Shown piece after piece: positions 12,392-24,660 of a DNA stretch of 64,000 nucleotides (positions are counted from its first letter, which is position 1; each line of letters opens with the position of its first letter). The stretch is from Porites lobata (Eukaryota; Cnidaria; Anthozoa; Scleractinia; Poritidae): assembly GCA_942486035.1 (NCBI GenBank), contig CALNXK010000168.1, positions 800,001-864,000 on the forward strand, given 5' to 3'. The notes below the pieces were generated by a model that made no database searches, was not told the DNA's origin, and worked only from the letters and a program-made list of their open reading frames with translations. Position numbers and translations under genes: made by a program.

Positions 12392-13364
12392 TAGCCTGTG
12401 TGCAGACGTCCCCCTTCCCTCAGGAAAAATCGGGAGAGGAGACGTCTGTGAATCGCCGTCGTTAATCGTGTTCCGGTATACATTTGCATAAATTATATTT
12501 TTGTTCTTTCGCTGACAGTTGAAAAGGCACATGTAGGTCGAAAAATAGCTCTGGCGTCTGTGCACAAGCTAGAAGAACATCTTCACGCAATGTCCACCCA
12601 ATATCCAGATATAAGATCTCTGATTACAGGTCAGGCGTAACTCCCAAGAGGCCATTAATGTATTTATTATTCGAAAGTTGAACCGTTGGTAGTTGTAGAT
12701 TTCAGATTCATCTCTCTGTGCATTCTTGCATGCGTAATGAGCTGTGAATTCACACGCGATTCAGTTGCGAAATTTCTACCACCTCAATTTCCCTGAATTT
12801 AATGTAAATGTCTTCTAAGACATTTAATCCATTCAAAGATTTTTAATTTGACCAAATGCAGAGAAGTTCTCTTAAAATCTTCACTGCTCATTGCGCATAC
12901 AGGAATGCCGATTTAAATTTGACACCAGTTACGGGAACGACTAACGGATTCATTTTTTCAAATAATCAATTCATTAATAGAATCTTTTTGGGGTAAGTTT
13001 GACCTGTCTTGGCTGTTAACGTTGGATTTTGTATGCCTTCTCTTTTATTTACAATACCGCAACCGGTGCAGCAAACATCCGTGGTCTTAACTTCTCATGC
13101 CTTTTCGAGAGAGCCGAAATACAAATACCGGTAAATAAATGTGAATGTCCTCAGAGGCTCAACTTTTCCCCGGGGAATCTATTCTGAGGTTCATTCACCA
13201 ATCACAACACCGGAAATTATTTGCGTCATGGCATTAACGTTACAACCAATGAGAGGCTGTCCCCAACATTCCGGGGAAACGGGAACACGATTTTCTTCGG
13301 CGATTCACAGACGTCTCCTCTCCCGATTTTTCCTGAGGGAGGGGGGACGTCTGTACACAGGCTA
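12392..13364. mobile_element. Non-autonomous MULE-like (MuDR) element, 973 bp
   Basis: It is flanked by a perfect 9-bp duplication CGTGGTGCG (12383-12391 and 13365-13373). Its ends are near-perfect inverted repeats of about 67 bp, starting TAGCCTGTGTGCAGACGTCC, and weaker similarity continues further inward. A 9-bp TSD with long TIRs is typical of Mutator-like elements. No transposase is encoded. The 129-codon frame at 13141-13530 crosses the right TIR and flank and is not a gene. The TAGCCTG terminus is shared with the element at 21848-22937. Confidence 0.85.
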
Positions 13365-13373
13365 CGTGGTGCG

Positions 13374-13966
13374 TGAAAATAACCTCAAACAGAACATTTC
13401 TTGGTATTGCTGGCCTTTCGTTTCCGCAGTCAAACTTTTACATCCATTAACATTTGAAAATTCTAGGTCTCACAAAAACTGCGATTTTGATAGTGAAACT
13501 TTCGGGCTGCCAATACCTCTTTGGTCATAAAAGTCTGGTCAAAAGTGTTGCGTGACCGGATTCACAGGCTTCCCAATCTAACCATTTGAGCGACGCCTTT
13601 TTTTAATGTTCTTGCCAGAAGTAGCATATTATGCCACTAACCATCCAAATCATGTTTTTTTTTCCTGTTTGTCCTAAGTTTTCTTAAAGTGTGCTTCCAT
13701 ACAATACTAAATAAGTCCAAAAATATCGTTTTTCACCTCAACTTCCCTCCGTTGCCTTGTATGTGCCTTTGATTGAGTTCAGGCTTAAATCTCTAGCTAT
13801 TTCAACGCGTTATTACCTATCAGGCGGTTGTCTTTCCTCTCGCATATACAAGTTCCATTGTTTTGGATAACAGTTTTCGTAAACATTCTGCAATTATCTT
13901 TCAGTATATATTTTTTTCTAATCTGAACATGGTTATTCGATCGTCAGACTCTTGTTTCTGTTTATA
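13374..13966. other. No gene recognised
   Basis: Unique-looking AT-rich sequence between two transposable elements. No coding frame, RNA gene or repeat could be supported. Confidence 0.4.
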
Positions 13967-13968
13967 TA

Positions 13969-14164
13969 CAGGGGAACTCTGCCTTGCGACCACCCCGTTT
14001 ATACGACCACCTCTTGCCTCAGCTAACCTCCCATAGTCTTTCCACCCAGACGTGAAAAACTCCGAGTCATTTTATTGTTTTGAAGACCTCTTTAATGCGA
14101 CCACCTCGCTAATACGACCAGGATTTTATGGCCCCAAGCTGGTCGCATCAACGGGGTTCCACTG
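13969..14164. mobile_element. TA-flanked pogo/Tc1-type MITE, 196 bp
   Basis: The element starts CAGGGGAACTCTGCCTTGCG and ends with the inverted counterpart CGGGGTTCCACTG, flanked by TA on both sides (13967-13968, 14165-14166). Both ends carry a GCGACCA motif. CAG termini and TA targets are characteristic of pogo/Tc1-mariner derivatives. It has no coding capacity. Confidence 0.75.
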
Positions 14165-14166
14165 TA

Positions 14167-16351
14167 TTTTTTAATTTCAGTTTTCCACATTGTAGAACAA
14201 AAAACAACAACAAAAAACGTGCGTCAGCTGGACTATAAAAATTAATGTAAAGAACTAAAATTTGGGCCTCGCTTATATGAAGAAAATTTGTCTCGAGCAG
14301 AAGGGTCACCCGCCAACCCGACCGTCCCTGGAAGAGGCAACGTTTCACACATTTCTTTACAAAACATGGCGAACCGTTTAAATTACAAAAAGTTGGCTCG
14401 GCTTGAAGGGTGACCCACCTTGTCCAGTTACCCTTTTGTAATGGTAGGTTCAGCCTCCTAGCCGGGCCAACGTTTCTCCGTAGGCACTTTACGCGCTTTC
14501 TATTCAACAAAAATTCCTGTTTGAAATTTCGGAAAAACCACGTGCCCAGTGGAACGTACGGTACATTACCGTTGCACAGACCAAACCAAAGCCACCGCGA
14601 GTTTGGTTATCGCGCTTGTAAGCAGGATACAGATCAGTGGTCCTGGGGAAAATAATTTTGTCAAATGGAAGGGACATAATGGACATTTCGGTCCGACCGT
14701 CTAGATCAAATCCGATCCGTATTGGTAAAGGGCTCGCATAGCCAAGGCGAGACAATTAGAGCTCTCGCGAAGGCCGCCGGGTTGGGTTCAATGTTTTTTT
14801 TTTCTCTCGGCTGGGAGGGTGACTCTCCTACACAAGACAGGTTTTCTTTACATAAAGGGAATTAAAATTTTCAGATACGAAATTGTAATAGAGAAGGAAT
14901 CAGAAAAAAATTCAAAATTCTCGAAAAAAGTAATATTGAAGCCCTTGTAATTTCGATCGAAAAGACTACTCAAGTTGCCCTGTGGATGACCGAACATTTG
15001 TTATAATTATATGGCACCGCAAAGAACTTAGTAATTTAGATAACCCAAAAGGGTTTTCAATGTATTTAGGAGGAAACTGTCATTGGGTGCCCCTGTCAAC
15101 TATCACGTAACGCGTACACTACTTTCTTTACCCACATAGTTTCTTTTTTTCAGTGTTACTCTCGGTCATTTTGCCATGTTCTGAGTGTTCCCTTTGGTAC
15201 CGGTCTTGAGACTGAAACTTGGTGGCTCGTCAGAAACTCATGATCAGAACTCTTAAAAAGAATGTCTCCGACCATAACTTTCTCTGGCAGTCACTAATGA
15301 AAAGGACATTGAGGCTGCATCCGCTTTTGGGCCCGTTCAATTCTCGAAAGTCCTGATAATTAACGGGTTCCTAAAGCTGTTGTTGTTTACATGCAAGATG
15401 GAAATTTTAATACTTTGCATCTAACATGATAAAACTATCAGTTGATGAAACAATGAAGTATTTTGCTAGCCAGGACCCGCGCTCCTCTTATTCCTTTTAT
15501 GTCGATTTGAATATTTGGTTTCGGGCCCGAAAATGAATAGGGACTTTGGATAAAAGGGCCCCTGGTCCGTTGTGTAAGGCCACAAGACGGAATTTACTGG
15601 AAAAGTAAACTTAATGCTTTTGCCTAAACAGTGTCCTTTCAACGTGAATTTGAAGACGTCAGGGCCTAATCCATTGGTAAACAAGTTTGATTCCAGCTTT
15701 CTAACTTGCTGTATCTGCGGTATATCATGTTAGTGTCAGATTTTGAAGCTTGTTTGAGTAGCCGAGCATGCTGTAAGGAGGAAATTGTCTGATATACTTT
15801 GACGTATCCTTTTCTAAAGGAATGAGAGAGGAACAGGTCAGCGTTCTAGACCCCAGGTTTCCTTCATTGTATATATTCGATACTAGAAACTGAAACTCAT
15901 GCCTTAAGTTCGGGGATTAAGTCTTCAACACTCAAGGAGAGGTTTGTAGACTTGAAAATAGTGCTACGTCATCTACCACTCCACAAGGCCGCCCTGCCTG
16001 GATAGCATTTCCCCAATTACTTTGCAATATTTTCTTATTTGCGTGTGCTAATGTAAGTTTTTTAATATTGGTTAGCCTGTGCAAGCACTTAAAAAGGGGG
16101 GAGACAGGGTTCAGAGTGAATTGCTTACCTAACATCCTTGAGCAAGAGCTACAGCGGAACCCTTGGCTTTCGACGGATTCTTCTATCCCCTCAACGACCT
16201 TTCCATTGGAGTCTTACACTCGGTAAGATTCAGAGCCCCCCTTCCCCAAAATATGCATATGAAATAACATGATTTTTTTTATTGCGATTCTTCAGTCAAA
16301 ACTAAAAACGCTTCCGAGATCATTTATCGAGGTTGTCCAAAGTTTAAAACC
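14167..16351. other. No gene recognised; repeat fragments
   Basis: The segment contains gggtgac-type motifs in both orientations (near 14305, 14408 and 14818) that look like pieces of a dispersed repeat. The antiparallel frames of 80-120 codons at 14148-14755 lie in this repeat, overlap each other, and match nothing known to me. The rest to 16351 shows no gene. Confidence 0.35.
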
Positions 16352-17051
16352 TACAGTATGTTGCCCAGTATCCGGACACTTCAGTTTAAGATTGCAATAA
16401 CTTTCCTTTGTTAATCGTAAGAGCTCTGAAATTTGGCCCAGAGAAAATCTATCTAGTCCTTAATATGACGAAAGACAGTTTAACTTTTTTGCCTTTGTTT
16501 CCATCGCGAAATTAATATTTTTGCAGAGCTCCTATGTTGCTAAGTATCCGGACAGCTGTTCCAGTATCCGGACACAACAATAACAACGTAACTGTACATA
16601 AATTTCGACAGGCAAGCGACTTATATATAAGCTTCTCTTGCACTTGCAAAGTAGTCTGGCAATCGATTCCAAAAATATAACATGGCATCGTGAAATAAAA
16701 CGTAACAAATGTCTTGGGTATGGTGGGAATCTAGAGCGGCTGTTTTAAAAATGGTAATATATAGATTTAGCCAGGGCTAAAAGCGAGGCTCCCATTAATA
16801 AGTTTATAATTTAAATCAAACAATGAACTTGTATTCCACAATTCAGTTAACTTTAGAGCACATTCGTGTGACTTTTCAGGGAAAGGCTAAGTGATTTTAC
16901 AAAAAATAATTTGCAAACAGCCCAAGAGTGAACCAAATCTCACATCGAGTTGATAGCCTCATAAGTACACCCAAAAACTGGCAATCATCTTCCATCACAT
17001 TTATTAAGAGCCATAATGGCTGACTTGATCACCGTAGATTAATTAGGCCTG

Positions 17052-17094
17052 GACAGGAGCCCATCAAATTTGATTTGATGGGCTCCTGGCCTGG
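17052..17094. repeat. Hairpin around CAGGAGCCCATC
   Basis: CAGGAGCCCATCAAAT is followed closely by its reverse complement ATTTGATGGGCTCCTG, giving arms of about 16 bp with almost no loop. A shorter relative lies at 3999-4019. It is inside the pogo-like element. No regulatory role can be inferred. Confidence 0.6.
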
Positions 17095-18439
17095 AAAAAA
17101 AATTCCGGCCGAATTTTTTGCGTTCGACAAGTTTATTTTACAAAATCTTGCCAACAAATCTGGGTGCGTGTAAACCAACCTTTTATATCATTTATAGATC
17201 ACATCTGAGGTGAAAAAGTACTGTGAGGCACTGTTTTTATCATACAGATCTCGAACAACAGAATGCAGTATTTCACAATATTGCGATACAAATTGCTCTT
17301 CAGGACGATAGAAGCACGCGTGGGCTTTAGCCGTAAACCGTTGAAAAAATTTTCAAAATCATCTATACGGCCAGCCGGTTCTGACTTTTACAGTGCTAGC
17401 AGTTGCGAGTGTTTGAATGAACATTAACAGAGTTACGCTCCAACATAAATAAAGAATTTATTATGTTTATTTTTTATTTTAAAACGGTTTAACGCGCGGC
17501 ATTTTGAGTACTCCGGGAAGCGTTGTTTACTGAACAACTGAAAACAATCGGCACAACGATTAAAATTACAAGAGAGAGTACTAACAATCAATAAAAGAAA
17601 TATAATTCGGTGAAAAATATACAGAGACGACAATTTTCATTCAGGAAGACAAGTATTAAAGTGTCTCTAAAAATCCTGAGTCTTCGAGCTTAAAGCTGAA
17701 GTTTATGTTTTAAGCCGGGTTCCCGGTGTTTGCTTTTTTCAAAGACGAACTCGAGGCAAGAAAATCGCTCAAACCTTTCTTTTACAGCCAGAATTATAAC
17801 TAAATATTCTTTGAAACGTTTTCTTTCTATTTGCGGTGAGAAAATGTCTAAAGGCCAATGTCTCAAATCTTACAAACGTGCGTAAACAAAATAGCCGCAT
17901 AAACTACGCTCGACTTCATTAAATTAGGAATAAAAAACAAACATCAAATACAATAATTACTTAGGCTTACCACTCGAGATGCAGCTCCTGAAAGGTATCA
18001 AGTAAGGCCAGTATCGCTTCAGACTTTGCAACCGATTTCCGACTTTGACTCAATCAAAAACCGAATAAACAAACTAGCCATGAATAACAGAAGACTCCTG
18101 ATAGCAGCTGAATTTCATTTTGTACATCCAGTGGAAAAAGAAAGTTAAAAACATCACAAGTTGACACAAAACTCTGTCAGCTTCAGCTGTCAAAGTAAAC
18201 AAGATTCAAGATGCTGCATAAATTTTCCGCATGAACTCACCTGTCAAATTTTGACCAATCAGAGCATAAAAATTGGACGTAGAGCGTGACCAACGCGTGA
18301 ACATGGCGAGAAAAGTAAAAAGCAACTGTCTTCCCTGCTTGTAGCAGCTGGCTGAATTTTCGCGTCCGAGGTCAGTTTGAAATCAACATTTTAATTGTGC
18401 GGCACATAAACACAACATATTTCATATGAATTTAAAAAA

Positions 18440-18840
18440 AAATCAAACTTGAGCCTGCGATCATTTGAAAACCAGTACCTTGTCAGCGGATAACTTCAAA
18501 AAAACACTTGACCTCGATGGGTCGACACCTGAGCCCGCGATACAGTCAAGTGATACTGATCAGCGGATACCTTGTTTTTACAGCTGTCAATGGATCACAA
18601 CATTGACGTGTATCAGTTTTCCTGTGCTCCGATCCCAAACTAGCTGGAAAGTATGAGACTAAACGTTGATCGCGATCTAGTAAAATAATTAACTGGTCAG
18701 CGGACAGCTTCCAAATAAATCACGTCACCTCAATGAGTTGACACATGAGCCCGCGATATGGTCATGGGATACTGGTCAGTGGCTATCCTGTTTTGACAGC
18801 TGTAAATTGACCATATTGTGAATGACCAATGTAAAAGATG
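18440..18840 (+). repeat. Two copies of a dispersed ~150-200-bp repeat
   Basis: The blocks at about 18440-18625 and 18690-18840 share the strings tgagcccgcgata, gatactg(a/g)tcag and ttttacagctgt in the same order, separated by ~250 bp. The small frame at 18465-18656 reads through this repeat and is not taken as a gene. Confidence 0.5.
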
Positions 18841-18986
18841 TGGACTTGGCAAGACACGCCTGAGACACCCCTCCCTTCCTTTTGATAGTTTCCCCTACCC
18901 CACCCATACAATCCGTAGACGCGTACGTCCGTACGTACGCTCGGTCAATCACGTGACAACCAACGGAAAAGAGGTTCACCATTAAT

Positions 18987-19196
18987 CTACGGGTATGGGG
19001 CGCTTCGCGCGCGTGGGAGCCCCGCTATAATTCTTACTTCCTTGTCTAGGAACTTTTTCACTGATTTAAGGAAGGCATCCGTGGACATGCCGAAGCCGCA
19101 GTTTGCAAGCTCAATTAGCCAATCTGCAAACGACCTTCTTTCTTCATTTTTTATTTTAAAAAGACCTTGGGGAAGGGACCTCAACCCGACGGTCAA
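18987..19196 (-). pseudogene. Fragment resembling a pogo-type CENP-B helix-turn-helix domain
   Basis: About 50 residues read like the CENP-B-type DNA-binding domain of pogo/Tigger transposases: an acidic-basic lead, then FADWLIELANCGFGMS and FLKSVKKFLDKE, with the expected helix spacing. The frame ends after a short unrelated tail at 18987 inside a gcgcg-rich repeat. No upstream first helix-turn-helix and no DDE core is present. Its place inside a TA-flanked CAG-ended element supports the pogo call. It is a remnant or the N-terminal part of a deleted transposase. Confidence 0.45.
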
Positions 19197-20063
19197 AAGG
19201 TCACTCTCCTATTTAGTCTGACCTGCAGTGTTGATTTTTTCATGCTCAGTCCCCACAATAAGCCTGCTTTTCTAGCACTAATTCCTCCTTCTTTCACAAC
19301 TCTCAATCCCTTTGTGACATTTTTCAGACCGTTGCAACCCCATTCTAGCAGTCACAACTGGGGAAAGTTTGAGAATTCCAGGTTCAACTCAGACGCTTTC
19401 AGTTATATATAGAAAATGCAGTCACGCGAAACAAGCTGTGCACACGAAATCAAGTCGCCTGCCTCTGAATGAGTGAAAAAAATTTCCATACGGAGTTGAG
19501 TAGAATTACATTTTACAACTATATCATATATCCTAAGCTTTAATTATAGTTACTGATATGAAATAAATCTTATCCGGATAATGTATACAGCTAATTCATC
19601 GATTCTGTACAGCAAAGAAAAAACTGTCCGGATACTGGGCACATGACATCAAAACTAAGTGAATGTTTCTGGCCTCCGTTATTCCAAACAAATCGAATTT
19701 CAAGAAGAATTAATAAACTTTCTGAAAACCTGACTTCCTTAAGTATCTTCACTTTAAAAATAAAACAGTTTCTTTGAAAATATCTCACATTACCATCCCT
19801 TTTCTGAGCAGCACTAATTTTACTGCGCAGTAAACAGCGTAAATATTAGCCATGAGAAGTTTACTCACCTGAACAGAACGGCGTCTTCCTCGACTGTTTC
19901 GCAAGCTTTCAAATCGCCAAAACTTTCTTCTTAAAGCTGAAATGTTCAGCTTTCATTCGAAATACTTCGTTTTCCGAGAACTGAAAAGGGCGCCTCAAAA
20001 ATCGAGTTTTTGTCTCAAGTGTCCGGATACTGGTACCGTCCGGATACTGGGCAACATACTGTA

Positions 20064-20854
20064 CTCAGTGTTCGTGTGTACTGGCAGGGTGTATGATTTT
20101 TGTGTTCCAAATTCCTTAATAGTCAATGCGTTTATCACACGCGCAGGTGTCTGAAAAACTGACCACCACTTTACACTTTTAAATCAAGTACTGTTGGCAA
20201 CCAGACTATGCAACCTTTCAGTTGTTGTATAATTAAACAAATAACTTTGGACACATCAAAGAAATATATAAACAATTTTGTTCTCTGCTCATTCTTAAGT
20301 TCGAAAGATGGTGTATGCTGTATGTTGCAACTGATTCTATTAAATGGTAAGGACATCTTTCAAATCGCCGAAAATGTCCTAAAAACATATTTCTCTGGTG
20401 AAATATTTTGTTCAACCACCTTAAGAATTTAGATCATAACGCTCATTCGGTTTGAGTGACATTTTAATAACCTGGTCCATCTCCAATGACCTCTCGTTAG
20501 AGGTCAAAATACAAAATGCATTAGCGCCAGCAGAATTTTGGAGCTCGAGAGAAGAAAAAGTAAAAAAGTGCCCCAAACTATAAAGGTAAGTTAATTTCTA
20601 TTGCATGTTAGCAAATTAATTATCGTAATATAGAAGTACATCAGGTTTCTTCTCAAGAAATGCCAATGATCCCTTTCGGCAATTTCTTCCTGGAATTTAG
20701 CTTACGCTTCTGATGCGTAGTAACCTGAATTATACGCTTGATCAATCTTGAGGATATTAATGCGGGCAACTTTGAAAGAATGACACGGTTAATGGCCCGG
20801 TTAATGGCTGCTATTAAATCTTCGTTCACAATGTAAAGAAGACTCAAGACCTAC
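20064..20854. other. No gene recognised
   Basis: Sequence between the pogo-like element and the tnp2 pseudogene. Frames under 80 codons overlap on both strands. A good donor-like string (AAAG|GTAAGT at 20586) exists, but the reading frames before it contain stops, so no exon is called. Confidence 0.3.
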
Positions 20855-20926
20855 CTTGTTATCTTCTACAATAAGTTCAGTTAAACACGAAAGGCCATTC
20901 TTTTCTAAAAATTCTTTTACGTCCAT
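20855..20926 (-). CDS. Possible first exon of an unidentified minus-strand gene
   Basis: Reading the minus strand, an ATG opens 24 codons (MDVKEFLEKNGLSCL...) ending AAG|GTAGGT, a reasonable donor in phase 0. The FLEKNGL pattern resembles the start of a SAM domain, but the domain cannot be completed because no convincing next exon is seen at lower coordinates. It could equally be chance. It lies ~245 bp from the start of the plus-strand tnp2 frame, in a head-to-head arrangement. Confidence 0.15.
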
Positions 20927-21847
20927 TCTTAACCGCCCTATAAAAAACGTAAATCGAAAGCAGCATTGCAGCAAGCACTCGGTCACGTTTTTCAGCAAAC
21001 CACAACCAAGTTCATCACAGAAAGCCAGGCCAGATGAGCATCATTAGATAGATTTTCTTGAAGAATTCGACATTTAGCATAAAAAAGACACTTACACGGA
21101 AAAAAGTCCAAACAAATGGCGGAGAAGTCGCAGTAAAATCTCACCATTCGAAAAGAACGGGAAAGCTTCATGGTATACATGCGTCACCAACATCCTGACT
21201 CGACCCGAGAACGAGGCAACTCTTCAAGCGCACGATTCACAACATGTCGGAGTCTATCCGTTTCGGTGACCAAAGTCGCGGTGCAGTTTGCCACCGAGCG
21301 ACAATGGCACTTTGCATGGCAGGAAATGCTCGATATTAGTGGACAAGGAACTGATTATAGCTTGGCAACTAAAGCCACCGAGAGTGTAGGTGATTCCGAA
21401 AGCGAAGGATCTGATCTTGACTTTATAAGCGACGACGGCACATCTGAAGTGGGTAGCGCAAGGGGAGATTTGGTTGAGAAAAGTTGTTCTTTGGAAGATG
21501 GGTTCGTGAGTGGTTCGGGTAGCGAGTATGACGACTTAAATTTTGTTACCTCTCAGGAAGACGAAGAAAATGTGACATCGCAGGGACTTTGGGGAGTGGA
21601 TATCACGGCTTTTCTACTGCGGCATTTAAAGAACAAAGTAGAAAATGGCATGTCCCAGGAAGCAACAATGGAAGGCTTAAGGAACCTGTACGAACTTCTA
21701 AAAGATGAGCGCATTCCTCATGATAGCTGGAAGCCAGTAATTAAATGTTTGAAAGGACTTGGCAATGAGGATGCTCGGGTTTATAAAATTTGTTTTGAAA
21801 AGGATCACGTGGCATTGATGGAAAACAAAGAGTGTTGTGTGGATTGT

Positions 21848-22937
21848 TAGCCTGAATTTCATCCGATTACTTCGAGTCGTTATTACTCCCTCAGTAACGT
21901 CTGAATCGACCGACCGTTAATGCCGTCCAGTGACGTCACTACTCCTTGACCTTTGCTTTAATTCATGCAAAAAGTAAAACACGATTTTCAAGTGGCAAAC
22001 CGAGAAATATCGTTTGGAAATGTCTGCATGATACAGAATGGCTTCACTTTTTTCGATCATAGTTCATGTTTAACGTTCAAACTATCAACTGCACGCAGTA
22101 CAACTCTGAACCGGTTGTACTGAATTCTATAATCAAACGCGGTGGCAATCACGCAATGAAATACACACACAAACTTAGTTCAAAAACACAATGATTTGCT
22201 TTAATTGAAAAGAAGCTATTTGGTCCTTAATGAAGAAAAAAAAACAAGAAAACAAGAAAGAAAAGCTAACAGAATCATTACACTTGAAGGTAGAGAAGGT
22301 AGAGAAGGCTTGAAGGTAGAATTATAATATTGATCTCAGAAAACTTCGCGTAAACAAAATCACCGGCCGCCAAAACCACAAAGGGGCTCCAAATGAAAAA
22401 CCTGCCGACACTCCGCAATGATTCTTCATTCGCAGTTTAATTTAGCATTTCAGTTTTGAAGACAAGGGCAATTTTGCTGTTTAAGATAAAGATTAAGCTT
22501 ATCGAAATGTTTGAACTACGCTAAAGAATGCCAGGGATGCGATCCGCTGAATACACAGGAAAAAATAACGGATTCCCATTTTTGGACATTTTAGGGTATT
22601 TAAAGAATACCCATAAAAATCCCAAATTTGGCAAATTGAGACAAGTGCCAACCAGGGGATTCCCAACCAAGTTCCCTAATTGGGAGTTCTCTCACTCTTC
22701 CAAATTTGGGTTTTTTGTGAGTATTCTTTAAATTCCCTAAAATATCCAAAAATGGGAATCGGTTATTTTTTCCTGTGATATCAAGCGACAATCCAGCTAA
22801 TATTTTTCATAATTATACATAATTATGCGAATGTTTAGACAATCAACCAATCAAAATCACTATCCGGTTTTCGGGTAGTGAGTGACGTCACTGGACGGCA
22901 TCAACGGCCGGTCGATTCAGACATGAATTTCAGGCTA
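21848..22937. mobile_element. MULE-like element inserted in the tnp2 gene, 1,090 bp
   Basis: A perfect 9-bp duplication GTGGATTGT flanks it (21839-21847 and 22938-22946). The ends start TAGCCTGAATTTCAT and continue as inverted repeats through GTCTGAATCGACC to CCGTCCAGTGACGTCACT. The left TIR carries an extra ~35 bp that the right one lacks. The last base before the element and the first after it sit in the same transposase reading frame, so the insertion explains the stop codon at 21848-21850. No transposase of its own is present. Confidence 0.85.
22550..22790. repeat. Large imperfect palindrome inside the MULE-like element
   Basis: The left arm (about 22552-22632) and right arm (about 22697-22787) are inverted copies, with matched blocks such as acaggaaaaaataac, attcccatttttgga and cccaaatttgg. 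The loop has a second small hairpin (cctaattgggag region). This is why both strands show near-identical short frames here. It may be a foldback element captured by the MULE. Confidence 0.7.
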
Positions 22938-23687
22938 GTGGATTGTGGGAAGGAATGGAAAAAGGGAATTGATTATTATGTTCTCGGTTTTTGTTTTGAT
23001 GATGCTTTCGTAAATAATGAATACCTGGTTCAGCATATGCAACATTGGAAAGAAAAGGATCAGTGGTTCAACCACGAAGACGCAACAACAAACCGCAAAG
23101 AAATTTGGCATGGATCGCGGTTCATCGAACTCTCTTGGGACAGTACAAAGGAGACTTCACTACCGAGCCTTCGTCCCAACTGTGGTTCGACATGTATTTT
23201 TCCTGCTGAGTTTTTACAGATGCATGAGCCTGGAACTGGAGATCTTTTCACAATGACTTGTGATGAGTGTTTTGAGGAAGTTGAGATTACTGCTAATTTC
23301 ATGAAAGGATCTCCTCTAAACCAAGCATTCATCTTCCAGGAAGATGGATTCAATGCGTTTTAAAAAAAGACAAGAAGTATTCCACTATTCAATTAGCAAG
23401 CGCTTGTATAAGCAAAGAACAAAGGTCACGTGGAGAGTCAGTTCAAGTATACAGCTTTGTGCCCACATGTTACATCCAAGAAGGAATTGTTCATAAACTG
23501 GATGCCTTCTATAAGCCACTCATAGATGATGTCAAGAAGTATTACATTCAAGGAATACCAGTGACGATAACAGAGAATCTCCAAGTAGGCGATGACTTCA
23601 TCGAAAAGGGCATTCACACAGCTCGTCTTTTGTTGTTATGTAGAACAGCTGACATAAAAGCACATGGAGAGACACTTTATTGTTCAG

Positions 23688-24660
23688 GTATGTATACATA
23701 TTTGATTGTTTATAAATTAACAACTGGGAAATATATGGCAACTCTCTGAAATCATTGCTGTATCAATAGCCATCATCCTGACTTTTTCCCATACTGAGGC
23801 TCAAGTATGAAACAGTCTCACCTCAAATGCAAGTCCTTTCATCTCTAATGTCATTTTCCTATCAAGTGTCTTAGACCAACAAAACTTGCATCTCCTGAAA
23901 TAAAGTCACAGAATGTTTTAATTCCTTACATAAAAGGTGTCTCTTTACAGTACGATACAGGGAATACACTGTAATTATTATACTCAGTTATGAGTACTCA
24001 GTTGCACTCAGTTACATATTTGAGGAATCTTGTTAGAGATAGTCAGGTCTGCCATCCAAAATGAGCCAGAAATGAACATCGCCTATTTTTCTTCATTACT
24101 TGATACATTAGACTTACTTAATCAAGGAAAGGGGCCTCTGTTAATGGGCCCCCTCTAAAAAAAAATTAATACTGTTAAAAAAATTGATACGCTGATCTAA
24201 AATGCAATGTACTTTGCTCATTGTACCCAGGGCTCTTTTCACCACTTAAGTCCTTAACAATTAGACATATTTTAATGGGAAACTGTATAAAGTCTGCAAT
24301 GTAGGACTGAATTATTATTACCCTTTAAAATTTATTTAAAAAATGGAGGCTGCTAGTATCTGAGAAGTACAGCTGCAGATCAATATCGTGTCTCAAAATT
24401 TGTACATGTAGTCTGTGATCTGTGTTAATAATGCTTAGGTGGTTGCAAATTTGTATAATACCCGGAACTCTTGAAATGAATTACATGGTACTTTAACGAC
24501 TCTGTATAAGGTGAGTTCTAGAGATGATGCTCCTTGTGCAATCAGTTAGAACAATATGGTGTTGCACTTACAAGGAATCCAATTACTATGAAAAACAGGC
24601 TAGCCTATGATTAATAAAAACTCTTTTATAAGATCAATGTTTCTGTCCTGCATTTTGTAG
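23688..24660 (+). other. Intron of the tnp2 pseudogene
   Basis: It is bounded by TTCAG|GTATGT and a pyrimidine-poor but plausible ttttgtag acceptor. Removing it joins a Gly codon in phase 1 and restores the CSG-x-KCGC context of the Cys cluster. No other feature is recognised inside. Confidence 0.6.

Larger units (their letters stand above)
16354..20061. mobile_element. pogo/Tc1-mariner-type element, 3.7 kb, probably non-autonomous
   Basis: The termini are identical inverted repeats for 24 bp, beginning CAGTATGTTGCCCAGTATCC, each bordered by TA (16352-16353 and 20062-20063). A subterminal motif AGTATCCGGAC occurs three times at the left end (near 16365, 16544, 16563) and three times inverted at the right end (near 19623, 20023, 20036), a symmetric arrangement suited to transposase binding. 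Inside are a minus-strand fragment resembling a pogo-type CENP-B DNA-binding domain (18987-19196), two copies of a ~150-200-bp repeat and a hairpin. No DDE catalytic core was found, so mobility would depend on an enzyme supplied elsewhere. Confidence 0.8.

Noticed and set aside
13141..13530. 129-codon plus-strand frame
   Set aside because: It spans the right TIR, the TSD and the flank of a MULE-like element, so it cannot be one ancestral gene.
22528..22791. Two similar small proteins on opposite strands
   Set aside because: Both come from the arms of one palindrome.
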